From Xylogone sp. PMI_703 (Eukaryota; Ascomycota; Leotiomycetes), in NCBI GenBank assembly GCA_021399445.1, contig JAJTUQ010000002.1, forward strand, positions 7,874,001-7,938,000: 64,000 nucleotides of DNA. Direction: 5' to 3'. The translations under genes were made by a program, and so were the position numbers. Shown here piece by piece: positions 11,651 through 23,093 of this stretch. Every line of letters starts with the position of its first letter. Position 1 is the first letter of the stretch. The notes beneath the pieces were generated by a model that was not told the DNA's origin, did no database searches, and saw only the letters and a list, made by a program, of their open reading frames with translations.

Positions 11651-12071
11651 CCAATAGCCACTTGAATTAGACTTCTGCGAGCCGTTAGAGCTACCACTTC
11701 ATGCAGAAAATGTTAATATTCGTCGATTCCTATGTGGGCGGAGATAGCGGTGGAAATAAATAGTACGGGCAGTACAGGAAAGCGGCGGACTTAAATGGCG
11801 GCGGAAGAAAGGTACAAAGGTACGACTTATTATATCATACATGCATCTATACATTATGTTTATACTAGAAGCGGAGCTACATTCTACTGGCTTTAGGCGC
11901 TTTACAAAACTCTGCTTGAAATGAAAACCTGTGACTTATTATACATTCGCCCGCCGCAAACTCCGGGATTCCATAGAGTTAAATATGAATTGTCTCGCCG
12001 TATTATGTGCACATCAAGTCCTTATTTCAGTAAAAGTAAGCTACTTAGAGCCTCAAATTTGAGAGTATAAT
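11651..12071. other. Promoter-side interval of the aldo-keto reductase
   Basis: About 420 bp between the methyltransferase remnant and the AKR start. No coding signal is seen. It should hold the AKR promoter, but I see no clear TATA box near the start. Confidence 0.4.
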
Positions 12072-13186
12072 ATGAGTTCCTTCCCTAAGCTTCTTAGCCG
12101 CCAACTGGGCAAAAATGGCCCGCTTGTTCCACGCCTTGGAGTAGGCCTCATGAGTCTGAGTAGGCAGGTATATGGTATACCACCTTCACAGGAGGAAGGC
12201 CTCGCATTTCTAGACGAAGCATATAAGAAGGGAGAGATATTTTGGGATACCGGTAAGTATGCTGCTTATATACTGTATTCATAGAAACCACTTGTGCCTG
12301 AATCGGACTAACTGAGCTCCTAGCTGATGAGTATGGTGACTCTGAGGATCTTCTTGGAAAATGGTTCGCTATCAATCCTGAGAAGCGCGACGACATCTTC
12401 CTTGCGACAAAGTTTGCCGTTAGAACAGGGCCTGGATCAGGGAAAATGGGATTTTTTGTTGATTCATCACCCGAGTATTGTCGACAAGCTATTGAGAAAT
12501 CACTTAAACGCCTTGGTGTATCCTGCATCGACTTATACTACGTCCACCGCCTGGACAAGGTGACTCCAATTGAGAAAACAATGGAAGCTATGGTCGAACT
12601 TAAAAACGCCGGCAAGATCAAATATATAGGCTTGAGTGAATGCAGCGCCGACTCCTTACGTCGAGCATACGCGGTGCATCCCGTTACCTGTATCCAGGTA
12701 GAATATAGCCCATTTTGCCTTGCTATTGAGTCACCACAGACGCGTCTACTGGAGACAGCACGCGAGCTAGGGGTTGCTGTCGTGGCGTACAGCCCGCTTG
12801 CCAATGGAATCCTCAGTGGTACAATCCGTTCGCGAGAGGATGTGATTGGGGGCGGGGGTTATCGTAACATTATACCATGGCTGAGCGAGGAGAACCTCCC
12901 AAAGAATATAGCTATTGTTGATAAGATTGCAGAGATAGCGAAGGCAAAGGGCGTTACCACCCCCCAATTAGCACTTGCTTGGTTGTTAGCACAGGGAGAT
13001 GATATTTTTGCTATTCCAGGAACAACAAAAGTTCACCGGTTGGAGGAGAATTTGGGTAGTCTCTCTATTCGCATAACCACCGAGGAGGAAAAGGCAATTC
13101 GCCAGCTGTTGCAAGGGGTGTCTGGTGGCCGATTTCAAGATTTGACGGGGTACTCTTTTGGAGATACCCCGGCATTGCAAATTTGA
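12072..13186 (+). CDS. Aldo/keto reductase
   Basis: Two exons, 12072-12252 and 12324-13186, with a 71-bp intron (GTAAGT..CCTAG), giving 347 aa, the usual size for this superfamily. The full catalytic tetrad is visible: D59 and Y64 in WDTADEYG, K90 in LATKF and H135 in YYVHRLD. The N-terminal strand motif is PRLGVGLMSLS. The C-terminal part carries the NADP(H)-binding run IPGTTKVHRLEENLGS. The sequence is closest in feel to YakC / pyridoxal-reductase-like fungal AKRs, which reduce aldehydes to alcohols with NADPH in the cytosol. The specific substrate cannot be read. Its 3' end faces the C6 regulator (13418-15568, minus strand), with the formamidase beyond it, so the three may be co-regulated. 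Confidence 0.92.
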
Positions 13187-13417
13187 GGACCTTGGGACCT
13201 TGGATAGACCTTAGGCCTAGCTCGAGATTGGAAAGTGTTTAATTCGTTTATGTAAATCGAGGAGATTTGTACTTAATTCCACTCTATTCGAGAGATGATT
13301 GAAGTTCCTCAGCAGGTGCTACAATATTTCAAGGCATTGAATAGATTTGATGTGCTCATATGTGACCATTGTGTATAATACTCAACTGTTTTATATATTA
13401 TTGGCATATATACACTT

Positions 13418-15568
13418 CTATGATAAGTCTTCAATGCTGGGATATATAGATGGCTGAAGCTCAAACACCTCCTCAGTAGCTCTAGACGGTATGCCAAGTT
13501 CCGATTGTGAATAGTCACGCGTATAGCCTGAAAGAAGCGAAGGATTGACATTAAGCAGATTGTCTCTCGTGACATCTCCACAGTTAGTGTACTCGAATAT
13601 GGTAGGTTCACCGGGTACAGACTCCACCACTTCGACAAAGTTAGAGTGCTCATCCCCAAGCTGAGGCTCCTTAGCTGCTATTAGAGAAATCTGGATTTCC
13701 CCAAAATATGGCGTGGTCCACTTTGTGCGCCGAGTTTCCTTGGTAACTATATCGCTTCCACTGCCCACGTCGTGATCTTCAATGCGCACGGAATAAAGCA
13801 CCCCATTAGCTACATCTTCTTCTATTTCTACGAGTTCTCTTAGCACCCGGATACTTGAGCTGAGTTCCGCATATCTATTTGAAGTGGATATCTTCTCTAA
13901 AGCTTCAATTATTTGGTCAATAACTGCCAGATCTTGCGGTCGTTGATGCTCATGCACGTTGGCTTGAGCCATACGGTGCCCATCGAGATGAGTAAGGAGG
14001 AGAGTTGTTGACGCTGTGAAAATTTTCTCGACAAGACCATGGAAAGTGGGCATGGAATCAAATTTAAGAAACATAAGAGAGCGAGAGAGCACTTCACGGC
14101 TCGCTGAAATGATGGCCAGTTTGCTATATGTGTACTCAACCGGATAGCAGATAGCTCCAGTAGTTCCAATCTTAGCCTCAAGATGAATTCTTTTGAGTAG
14201 GTACGGCTGATGAAGCAAAACCAAGACGTAATAGTGATGCATTTGGCTGAGCACGCTGCTAAATGTTTCCATTGCCTCTGTATCCGTGACAACATTTTGC
14301 ATGCTCGGTACAACCCACCAAGTTACCGGCAAACGTCGTGCCGCCTGTTTTAGCCCGTGGTCAATATCATATGTCTCTTTGTAATGATCATATGTATTCT
14401 CAAAACTATCCCCTTTGTAAAAGAAGGATTTCATCTTCAAGTTTCGCTGGATGACACGACCCAGAAACGTGACACCGATACGTTCTAACTTTGTAGAGGG
14501 TATCTCCGCCTCCAATGAGTGCTTATTTGCGAAGCTACTCTCTAAACCTGTATGTGGAAGACCTAGCATCACGGAGAGAAAGTGATCTGAATATACGAGA
14601 CGGAACCATACAAATTCTGCACGCTGACCAGCGGTTTCTGCAAGACTAGGAAAACCCATCAACTGAGCAATACCCAGAGCCCGGTGAATTGTAAGCCACG
14701 ATAACTTTAGATTGCCGATATTGACATGATACGCGCTTTCAAGAATCAAAGTCTCCAATCCGTCCAAAGACTGAACCAGCATATCCTGAGAGGTCACATG
14801 ATGAGCAACATCAAGATATTGTTTTGCAACGTCACACATTGGCCCGTTCAGGTGCCGCAGCAACTCCTCTGGCCCAGTATCCTCTATCTGACATAAGGAT
14901 ATGGCGAGCTGGATTAGTTTATGAGCAATAGTGACTGGGTGGGCACCTGGTGATGGTAGGGCCGAAATCTGGGTAATTTGATCTGCGCTTGTGTTTGATA
15001 AAGTAGGTTTCGTCCCTGGTTTTCGAAGCATTTGAAAGGGTGACCTAGAGAATTTGCTATGAAGTAGCATCATTTTGGCAATGGCTGGATTTGGTAAGGC
15101 TGAGCGAAGGTAGATGCTAAGTGAATTATGCTTGTACACTAACTGTTGCTCGGTTGATCGCAGAGAGAGCTGAGGCTCTATGATATTACTGAGATCTATG
15201 GAAGGGATCTCTGCTGTGAAAGGCAATTGTGTAGGTGGAGCCAATGATTGCGTATGGTGAGGTTGAGGATGACGAACGCCGTTTTGTTCGAGTAACCTGT
15301 CAACCAGATTTTCAACATGAATAAGGCGATCTTCAACTTGATTATAACTCCTGTCTGTGGCTCGTGTGTCTGTAAATTCCTGGCGGGCACATAATAGTCC
15401 ACGGCGTTGGCAGAACAAGCATATTGAGCTGGATGCTGGCCTGAACTCACACCGTCTCTTACGGTGTTTGCACTCCCAACAACTGAAAGTTCCTTTACGT
15501 ATTTTGCGACGTGCGGCAGAACCCTGTGGAGACTCGGAGTGTAGGTGAGAAGAAGATGGCGCCATCAT
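13418..15568 (-). CDS. Zn2Cys6 fungal transcription factor
   Basis: A single long exon. The open frame starts at 15652 without an ATG, and the first in-frame ATG is at 15568, giving about 716 aa. A short upstream exon cannot be excluded. From that start the zinc cluster is C30-x2-C33-x6-C40-x9-C50-x2-C53-x6-C60, within a strongly basic stretch (KHRKRRC). A coiled-coil-like segment (QVEDRLIHVENLVDRLLEQ) follows. A long alpha-helical regulatory region ends in an acidic C-terminus. The absence of introns sets it apart from the other three regulators in the window. It lies between the AKR and the formamidase and is divergent from the latter, the usual place for a pathway regulator. Confidence 0.9.
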   Translation of the reverse strand: MMAPSSSHLHSESPQGSAARRKIRKGTFSCWECKHRKRRCEFRPASSSICLFCQRRGLLCARQEFTDTRATDRSYNQVEDRLIHVENLVDRLLEQNGVRHPQPHHTQSLAPPTQLPFTAEIPSIDLSNIIEPQLSLRSTEQQLVYKHNSLSIYLRSALPNPAIAKMMLLHSKFSRSPFQMLRKPGTKPTLSNTSADQITQISALPSPGAHPVTIAHKLIQLAISLCQIEDTGPEELLRHLNGPMCDVAKQYLDVAHHVTSQDMLVQSLDGLETLILESAYHVNIGNLKLSWLTIHRALGIAQLMGFPSLAETAGQRAEFVWFRLVYSDHFLSVMLGLPHTGLESSFANKHSLEAEIPSTKLERIGVTFLGRVIQRNLKMKSFFYKGDSFENTYDHYKETYDIDHGLKQAARRLPVTWWVVPSMQNVVTDTEAMETFSSVLSQMHHYYVLVLLHQPYLLKRIHLEAKIGTTGAICYPVEYTYSKLAIISASREVLSRSLMFLKFDSMPTFHGLVEKIFTASTTLLLTHLDGHRMAQANVHEHQRPQDLAVIDQIIEALEKISTSNRYAELSSSIRVLRELVEIEEDVANGVLYSVRIEDHDVGSGSDIVTKETRRTKWTTPYFGEIQISLIAAKEPQLGDEHSNFVEVVESVPGEPTIFEYTNCGDVTRDNLLNVNPSLLSGYTRDYSQSELGIPSRATEEVFELQPSIYPSIEDLS

Positions 15569-16701
15569 GTCATCTTCATTTGCTGTGATGTCTGGATGAG
15601 TAGTAGTATTGTGTTCTTGCTGAGCCGCATTCCGAAACGACCTTCTAATCAACTAGCGTCCGTTTTCTCCGAATTGAATCCGGAATGCGGGCAAAGTGGA
15701 ATAGCTGTAGTACCTCATAGGCCGATAAGACTATGACAGTTCTACTCAAATTTCAATTCAACGTCCTCATGATTGATCTAGTTTCTTCAACGAATCGATC
15801 TATCACGCAATATTGTCCATGAAGCAAATATCAGTATAAGAATACAAATAACCTATTATAGCTAAGGAGGAGAAAACTGCTAAACATACTATGTTACTAC
15901 GCCAACTTCTAACTAGGCGCTGAAAATTATTAGTTACATAACTTTGAGGCAGCATATCAACAAAGCGTAGCTTCGGTCGTGTCGCTTTCCCCATTAGTCA
16001 AAAATAGGCAATTAATCTGATTACTTTCAAGTACCGAGTCATCCGTGTTCATATTAAGAATGTACGGGGGTTCAAAACACCACTGATTATATATCAGCGT
16101 GAAATTTTAGATCGGCGGTATAATTTATTAATGTCTCCGGATGATACTGTCGGGTTAATATATTGTGAGCGTGCTTTAAGTGCGGACAGCGAACTTATTC
16201 TTGTCTGGCTAGGTCAGTTAACCATTTTCTTTTTCGACGATTTTCCTTTGCTGCTTGAACAAACGACTTTAAGCTCCTTTACTTCAGGAGGTTAAAGCAT
16301 CATGTGACAATTCGTATAACAGTGGCACGTGTGGCTGTCCTCATTACAAGCGCTCTCTACTAATCATATATACAGTAGTACAAGGCACATGATTGGGCTA
16401 ATGATACTGTGTCTAGTAGATATGCGTTGTCTTTTTGGTCTCACGTCATCCTGTGCCGCATGACCTTCGAAGGACCACTAGATATCAACCATTACTCTTC
16501 TCAGAAATTCATAAAATTTGTGACTTTTTCGAATTTCAGCTAATCCCAAGAAAGGTGAGATTTTGTAGGATTAGATAAGTGGTCTCAAACCTTGAATACG
16601 AACTTTACTTCTCGCTCCTAAAACCATCAACATCGACGAGTTATTTTTGTGAATCATTTACATTCAGACGTATTGATAAGTATATTCAAAAAGGTGGCCA
16701 T
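15569..16701. promoter_or_regulatory. Divergent promoter between C6 regulator and formamidase
   Basis: 1.1 kb shared by two divergent genes, AT-rich, without a supported gene. It contains an everted triplet pair, CCG-N11-CGG, at 16137-16153, and a CACGTG E-box-like core near 16327. Either could be a regulator site; both are short enough to occur by chance. Confidence 0.35.
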
Positions 16702-17703
16702 ATGGCGGACGGACGATTCAAGAGCATACATCATGTTCATCATGAGCATGGTCTGTTAACGACTTGGGAAAAGAACCACAAGCCTCTAATCACTGTGGAG
16801 TCTGGTTCGGAGGTTGTAATTGACAACATCGGAGCTTTTCCCAAGAATCTTCACCGCAATATCACCACCGAGGAGATTCAAAAATACAACATCCAAGGTT
16901 TTCAAGATATTGAAAAGCTCCTTGGGTCTCCACACGTCTCTGCTCCAGTCTATATCAATGGGGCTGAACCGGGTGATACATTGAAGGTAGAGATTCTCGA
17001 TCTTGAGACAGCAGACTGGGGCTGGACTACGGCCTTGCCTGGACTAGGTGCTCTCCATGACGAGTTTCCAACTGCTCATATAAAGACTTATGATCTGCCA
17101 TCCGGGCAAGATTATGCAGTGTTTAAGAAGGGGATTCACATCCCCCGCCAGCCATTTTACGGCACTATTGGCGTTGCCCCCGCCGAAGATGGAGGGTTCA
17201 ATGTTTTATTTCCTCGCAATGATACTGGGGGTAACTTTGACTGCCGCTATGTTGGAAAGGGTGCAACTTTGTACTTACCAGTTAATGTTCCCGGAGCGTT
17301 ATTTTCCGTAGGCGATGCGCATTTCGCTCAAGGGGATGGGGAGATCTGTGGAACTGCCATTGAGACTACCATGAAGTCACGGATTAGGCTGACAGTGGAA
17401 AAGGGAAGACCTCCTCTCAAGTCCCCTCACTACCAGACTGCGGTGAATGAAGTTGTAAAGATGCATAGTGTAAATGGAAAGGGGGAGTATGGAGTCATGG
17501 CAACATCCACAGATGAGAAGACAGCGGCGAGGATGGCTCTTGATGGTCTTATGGATTGGCTGGTTGCAAACAAAGAGTTGATACGAATCGAGGCATATAT
17601 GTTATTGAGTGTTGCTGGAAATTTGAAGGTTATGCATGAGCTTGGAATTCCATTTTCGACTGTTACGGCTAGTATTCCTCTAGGTATTTTTGTTGATGAA
17701 TAG
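16702..17703 (+). CDS. Acetamidase/formamidase family amidohydrolase
   Basis: A single exon of 333 aa from the ATG at 16702. The frame is open upstream to 16579 but has no earlier ATG, and family similarity begins near MADGRFKS. Diagnostic FmdA/AmdA segments are visible. APVYINGAEPGDTLKVEILD lies early. DWGWT and PRNDTGGNFDCR are in the middle. GDAHFAQGDGEICGTAIE follows; this GDxHxxQGDGE run is the strongest family signature. The family hydrolyses short amides (formamide, acetamide) to ammonia and the acid in the cytosol and supplies nitrogen. Formamidase cannot be separated from acetamidase here. Its divergent C6 neighbour is a likely regulator. Confidence 0.9.
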   Translation: MADGRFKSIHHVHHEHGLLTTWEKNHKPLITVESGSEVVIDNIGAFPKNLHRNITTEEIQKYNIQGFQDIEKLLGSPHVSAPVYINGAEPGDTLKVEILDLETADWGWTTALPGLGALHDEFPTAHIKTYDLPSGQDYAVFKKGIHIPRQPFYGTIGVAPAEDGGFNVLFPRNDTGGNFDCRYVGKGATLYLPVNVPGALFSVGDAHFAQGDGEICGTAIETTMKSRIRLTVEKGRPPLKSPHYQTAVNEVVKMHSVNGKGEYGVMATSTDEKTAARMALDGLMDWLVANKELIRIEAYMLLSVAGNLKVMHELGIPFSTVTASIPLGIFVDE

Positions 17704-19564
17704 GAGAATCGAGAGTCTTTTCAAGACTACTCAATCTGTAATTCATTCTTGAATTGTAGTCAACGTGAGCTTTGAATAGATAATAATACTTATTGTGTAA
17801 GATGAATGTAGCTATTGATTCAAGCCTTGATCTTATTAGTATTGAAGCAGTTTGACTGGACTGTACTAGCTTCTGAGAATTTTCTTTATCAATCTGCAGA
17901 CTATACTCATATGAGTAATAGGTCGAGATATCTAATCGTGATGACCGGATTTATTAACATGACGAATATGCTATAGATGGTGGAAAGTAGACGGTTCTCT
18001 TAAACTCTCCAACGAGCTTGAAGTACAAATAAAGCACGAAAGCATTAAAATACAGTACAGGAGAGGCGTGATAAGGCTAGCAAGCTCCGCACTAGGCTCC
18101 ACTCTGTGACCAATGCTCTTGCTCCCCTGTGCATAGTTATTTCGGCCCGAAGTATTGACTGTCTAAATTGGAGTGCATCAAAGTTCCGACTTTGTACAGT
18201 ACATTCCCCTCGATGATCTTGTTCAGGTCGACACCTGAGATATTTTTCATAAAATGTAGTTGTCTGTTCAGAATCATCAACGATTCGAGAAATACTAGGC
18301 CTTCATTGAGCCTTTTTGATTACTCTACTTAGAGGCCAATCTGGCGTGATTATCATGCTTGACAATCCGGAACACGCATCCCACCTCACATCATTAATTT
18401 CCAATCTTCTGGTCTTAACTGAGTAATCTAATGAATGCATAGGTGTGGTTTCTAGTTGCCAATCGCTGGGCAGTTCTCTGTTAATAGGTATGAAAAAGTA
18501 CAATACGCATTTCGTATAATCTAAACACTACAAAACCACTATAGCCACTAGAACTACTTCAGTCTCTTTTGCACAATTAGTGAATCGAGTAAAGCAGCCT
18601 ATCTATGATAACATATGAATATAGCCTCTTATGATAAAATGCTATTGGCTTTTCACTGCCGTTGGCATGGAAATATAAGATGTAATTGGAAGACATTGGA
18701 GCGATTATTAATGTCTATGCTAATGTTAGGAGGCGCTGATATTCGTATCGATTCAAATCGCAATATAATTTAATGTAATGATGTTGCTCTGCTTTGTTTT
18801 ACTTCTTAAGCTATAATTGTGGCGAGTTTCTCAGCGATTCGTCGCAGTAGTATCCAGTTCCTGGAAACCACAAAAGTCGTTCCTGAGCGACGTGCCTAGC
18901 ACAGTAAAGATTAACTCATGCGTTCGGTTAAGGTTAAGCAATAATGAGCAAGATGAGATGGATTTGCCAATGGTATTCGTGTGTTGTCACACGAGAGTAA
19001 CATGGAGATCATTACTGAGGAGGTGGAGGTGTTCAGACGGATAAACTTGGATTCCCAACTCTGCGGTTAATTGAAGCCGATCTACGCTTCAACAGTCTGC
19101 TCATGCAGAGGACCAGGTAAACAGCAAGGAAGCCATAGGTCTCTGAAATGCTGAGCCGTCGCGGAGCTTTGGACTGCCCAGGCCGCCCTGTACAAACAGC
19201 TAACACCAACAGCATCCAGCCAGATGAAATGCCCTATGGCCTGGCAAGTAAACATCGTATTACCCCACAGTCCCCGCAGTCAGCTTTCGAGCTGCTTGAG
19301 CGAGCAACGATCTTCATCTCATCGGTACAATTTTGGCACGATTCCAGGGGTGTAATTCGATTACTTGCCAGTTGCGTGAGGGGAAGGTCATGCAACATTC
19401 CACGCAGTGACAAGTTGTGAATGACCTCATGTCGGTGAAACTATCGGTGCTTCCCAACAATGCCGGATCACCGGGGATTGCACAAGTACATATGCTCCCA
19501 TCTTCCTTTCGGGAGTACAATTGTTGGGCAATTCGTCTACGATTACATATTGAACGCTTTAACA
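17704..19564. other. Gene-free interval
   Basis: About 1.86 kb between the formamidase and the GH92 gene. Short frames (18303-18503 minus, 18817-19044 plus, 19033-19215 minus) lack domains and overlap antisense frames. The last few hundred bases should hold the GH92 promoter. Confidence 0.45.
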
Positions 19565-22242
19565 ATGCGTCAATTGAGTTGTAACGAATGGCTAGCTGTT
19601 GCGCTGCAGCTGTCCACTGCGGTCAGCTCAGCAACAGAAGCAAAGAAAAACCCCTTTGATGTTTTCAAGTATGTCGATCCGTTCATCGGAACCGCGTCTG
19701 GAGGTAAAAATCCATACTGTAAATCAGACCATTGTACGACTATTTCTAACAAACCCAGGCCATGTCTTTCCCGGGGCAACACTACCCTTTGGGATGGCTA
19801 AGGCGGTAGCTGATGTCAATGATCCCAACGAGAAGCAGGGAGGCTTTGCTTCGGGCAACAGCGATATCACAGGGTTCTCTCATATGCATGACAGTGGAAC
19901 TGGAGGAGTTCGTGACACTTCCAAAGTCCAGTTCCTAAGAATAGAGAGAAAATGCTAACAAGTTATTTTCAGGCTCCATCCCTTGGCAATTTCCCCTTCT
20001 TTCCACAGACTGGGTGCCCTGGAGATGATATCGACAATTGTCTCTGGACAAAGACTGACAGGGCTTCAAGAAGAATAAATAGCACTGTTCAGGCTCATCC
20101 TGGCTACTTTGCAGTCAGCTTAAATACGTCAATCCACACTGAGGTGACGGTCACAAATCATACTGCCTTATACCGTCTCACTTTCCCCACAAAGTCTTCT
20201 CAACCCACCACCTACGGGAATGAGACGGTACCACCTGTCCCTGACTTACCTTATAGTCCATTGATTTTGTTTGATCTGACTGATCTGCCTGATTCTCGAA
20301 GCAATGGCGCTATGACTGTGGATAGCCATAGCGGCAGAATCTCAGGATCGGGCACTTTTAACCCTTCCTTCGGTCTGGGAAATTATAACCTATATTTCTG
20401 CGCGGACTTCTCAGGTGCCAAAATTCGTGATACAGGTGTATGGATTAACAACCGTGCGAGCAGCCAACCCAAGACCATTAAAGCTGTACCCAATGGAAGT
20501 AGTCCACCTCTACCTCTTGGTGCATGGACCCAATTCCATCCACCGAAGAACAACGAACTCCTTGTTAGAGTTGGGTTGTCATTCATGAGCGTCTCTCAAG
20601 CTTGCAAAAATGCTGAGAAGGAAGTACCTGACTTCAATTTCGATAAGGTACTAAAATCAGCAGAGGATGTGTGGAGGAAGAAACTGGGTGTGATTGAAGT
20701 TGATGCTACAGGTGTGAGCGACGAATTTCAGACAATCTTCTGGTCTGGTGTGTATAGATCTATGCTCTCTCCTCAGGACTACACTGGAGAGAACCCTCTA
20801 TGGAAGAGTAATGAGCCTTACTATGACTCGTACTATTGCATATGGGATTCGTACCGGAGCATACATCCCTTGATCACGTTGCTCGATCCGGAGAGCCAGA
20901 CGCTGATGGTCCGGAGTCTGATTGATATTTATCGACACGAGGGTAAGACCAATGCAAGAAACATGATAAAATAACACGGGGCTTACACAGAGCATATAGG
21001 ACACCTTCCAGACTGCCGAATGTCACTGTGTAAGGGATTCACCCAGGGAGGTTCAAATGCAGACGTAGTGCTAGCAGATTCCTACCTGAAGAATATAACC
21101 CAACATGTAGACTGGGCTACTGGATATAAAGCAGTTGTTGCTGATGCTGAAAGTGAGAAACTTCCTATATTATTACTATTGAAAATCATAATTTTAACCT
21201 CGCTATAGTTGAACCCGACGACTGGTCGGTTGAGGGTCGCGGTGGTCTGGCCAGCTGGAAGAAGTTAGGCTATATTCCAACTGATGATTTTGATCCCTTC
21301 CCCGGTGGTCCATTTTCTCGCTCGATCTCTCGAACTGTTGAATATGCTTACAATGACTTCTGCATTGCCGAAATGGCTCGTGGACTTGGCCATCACCAAG
21401 ATGCTGAGAAGTATCTGGGTAGGTCAGACAACTGGAAGAATATGTACAAAGCAGATCAGACGTCGTTTGCCAAGGACACTACCGGCCATATTGGCGAGAC
21501 AGTTGATACTGGATTCGTCGGATTTCTTCAACCAAGGTATCTAAACGGCACGTTTGGATTCCAGGATCCGGCTCTATGCTCGCCTCTATACAACTTTACA
21601 TCCTGCTACCTCAACCCAGACGGCCATGAGACCTATGAAGGATCATCGTGGATGTACACATTCTATGTCCCTCAGGACATGGCAACTCTAGTCACCACTC
21701 TAGGTGGTCCAGAAGAATTCGTTAAGCGACTCTCATATCTACATACATCCGGCTTGCTATATATCGGCGACGAGCAAGCATTCCTTCCAGTCTTCCAATT
21801 CCATTATGGTGGCCGCCCCGGATTAAGTTCTTACTTCACCCACTTCTATATCCCCAGCCAATTCAACACCACGGTTGCTGGTATAGCGGGAAATGACGAC
21901 AGTGGTGCCATGGCAAGCTTCACAACATTGAGCATGCTGGGTCTATGGCCAATTCCTGGGCAGGATGTGTACCTCATCAACCCCCCATACTTCCCAGAAG
22001 TCAGCATCCGAAATGGCCAAACTGGTAAAACAGCCACGGTTAGAAATATCAACTTCGACCCTAGTTACGAGGCTATTTATATCCAGAGTGCTAAGTTGAA
22101 TGGAAAGCCATACACTAAGAACTGGCTTACGCATAACTTCTGGTTGGAGGGTGGAGTTCTGGAGTTGACGCTGGGGAAGAATGAGAGCGACTGGGGAACA
22201 GCGCAGAAAGACCTGCCACCAAGTTCATCAACCGGGTGGTAG
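19565..22242 (+). CDS. Secreted GH92 alpha-mannosidase
   Basis: Five exons: 19565-19703, 19759-19907, 19973-20942, 21000-21152 and 21209-22242, with introns of 55-65 bp, giving 814 aa. An N-terminal hydrophobic stretch (to about residue 23) suggests export. GH92 landmarks appear in order across the exon joins: YVDPFIGTASGGHVFPGATLPFGMA, then HDSGTGGAPSLGNFP, WDSYRS, GHLPDCRMS, VEPDDWSVEGRGGLASW and AGNDDSGAM (about 698-705), which holds the catalytic acidic residues. GH92 enzymes are calcium-dependent exo-alpha-mannosidases acting on N-glycans or mannan. The second intron starts with a weak GTTCGT donor but keeps the motif intact. It looks complete and functional, for use on extracellular glycoprotein or wall mannan. 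Confidence 0.95.
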
Positions 22243-23093
22243 TTACTGTATTCAGACACACTGAATGATGGGAAAAGTTAAAAGAAGGTTTGTTGCTGTA
22301 TTTATTCTTAAATAAATAAGATAAATTCGTAACTATACCATTATGCATTGTATGACCTCTGGAGGGTTTTTCTTTGTAGTATTTCCAGTCCGATCTCTCA
22401 TAACAGAATCTATTATGAGACTGGAGCTTATAAAGTATTTTAATGGAATTGTTGTCACATACGACCATAGACTGAGGAAAACTGGGCATCCCGTCCGCTC
22501 TGCCATACATAAGCCTCAGATCGGAGGTCTAGTAGTTGGGTCGGTGACGACCAGCGAATCCCCTCTGTTGTATGTTTTTCCTTTTTTATTTTTTTTTGCA
22601 ATTAAGATTGAAAAGCAATTTGTCTTCACATTATTAGCCCTTTACTATCCCCCGAATATCCACAATCACCATGTTTGACAAAACTGGTACATCAATCTTA
22701 CACCCATTCTGTATGCGGGCAATTACGCGAAGGAAGTTTGAGTTTTCCACCAATATTTTAGATCTGCAGGCTATTGCATTGGGTTATTTTCCGAATACAG
22801 ATCCTACTCTTTTATTCAAGACATTTTTATAAATGATAATGTCTTTTTCTATTACGGTGCAAACATATGCAGCAGCGACTAGTTACCCAAGTGATAGTTT
22901 CACAGGTATTTATATTAGTGCCACCACGTAGCGGGGTGGCGGTGGAAACTTCTCCCAGCCACAGGATAACCTCTAAGCTACGCAATAGAACCAACTCTAC
23001 GTTCCCTATTCATTATGCGTATGTGCTAATGTAACAGTGGTTGCAAAGTTTGTTGAAACTTCAGTACTATGATCCGTTCTCTCACTCTCACAC
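22243..23093. other. Intergenic region before the C6 regulator at 23094
   Basis: No gene is supported; the frame at 22343-22678 has no features. An imperfect GC-rich dyad (CCACC..GGTGG..GGTGG) lies at 22921-22945, about 150 bp before the regulator's start. It could be a binding site in its promoter. Confidence 0.4.

Noticed and set aside
15569..15652. Extension of the C6 regulator frame upstream of 15568
   Set aside because: It opens at a non-ATG codon; the first ATG in frame is 15568. A short upstream exon stays possible.
16579..16701. N-terminal extension of the formamidase frame
   Set aside because: There is no ATG before 16702 and family similarity starts at MADGRFKS.
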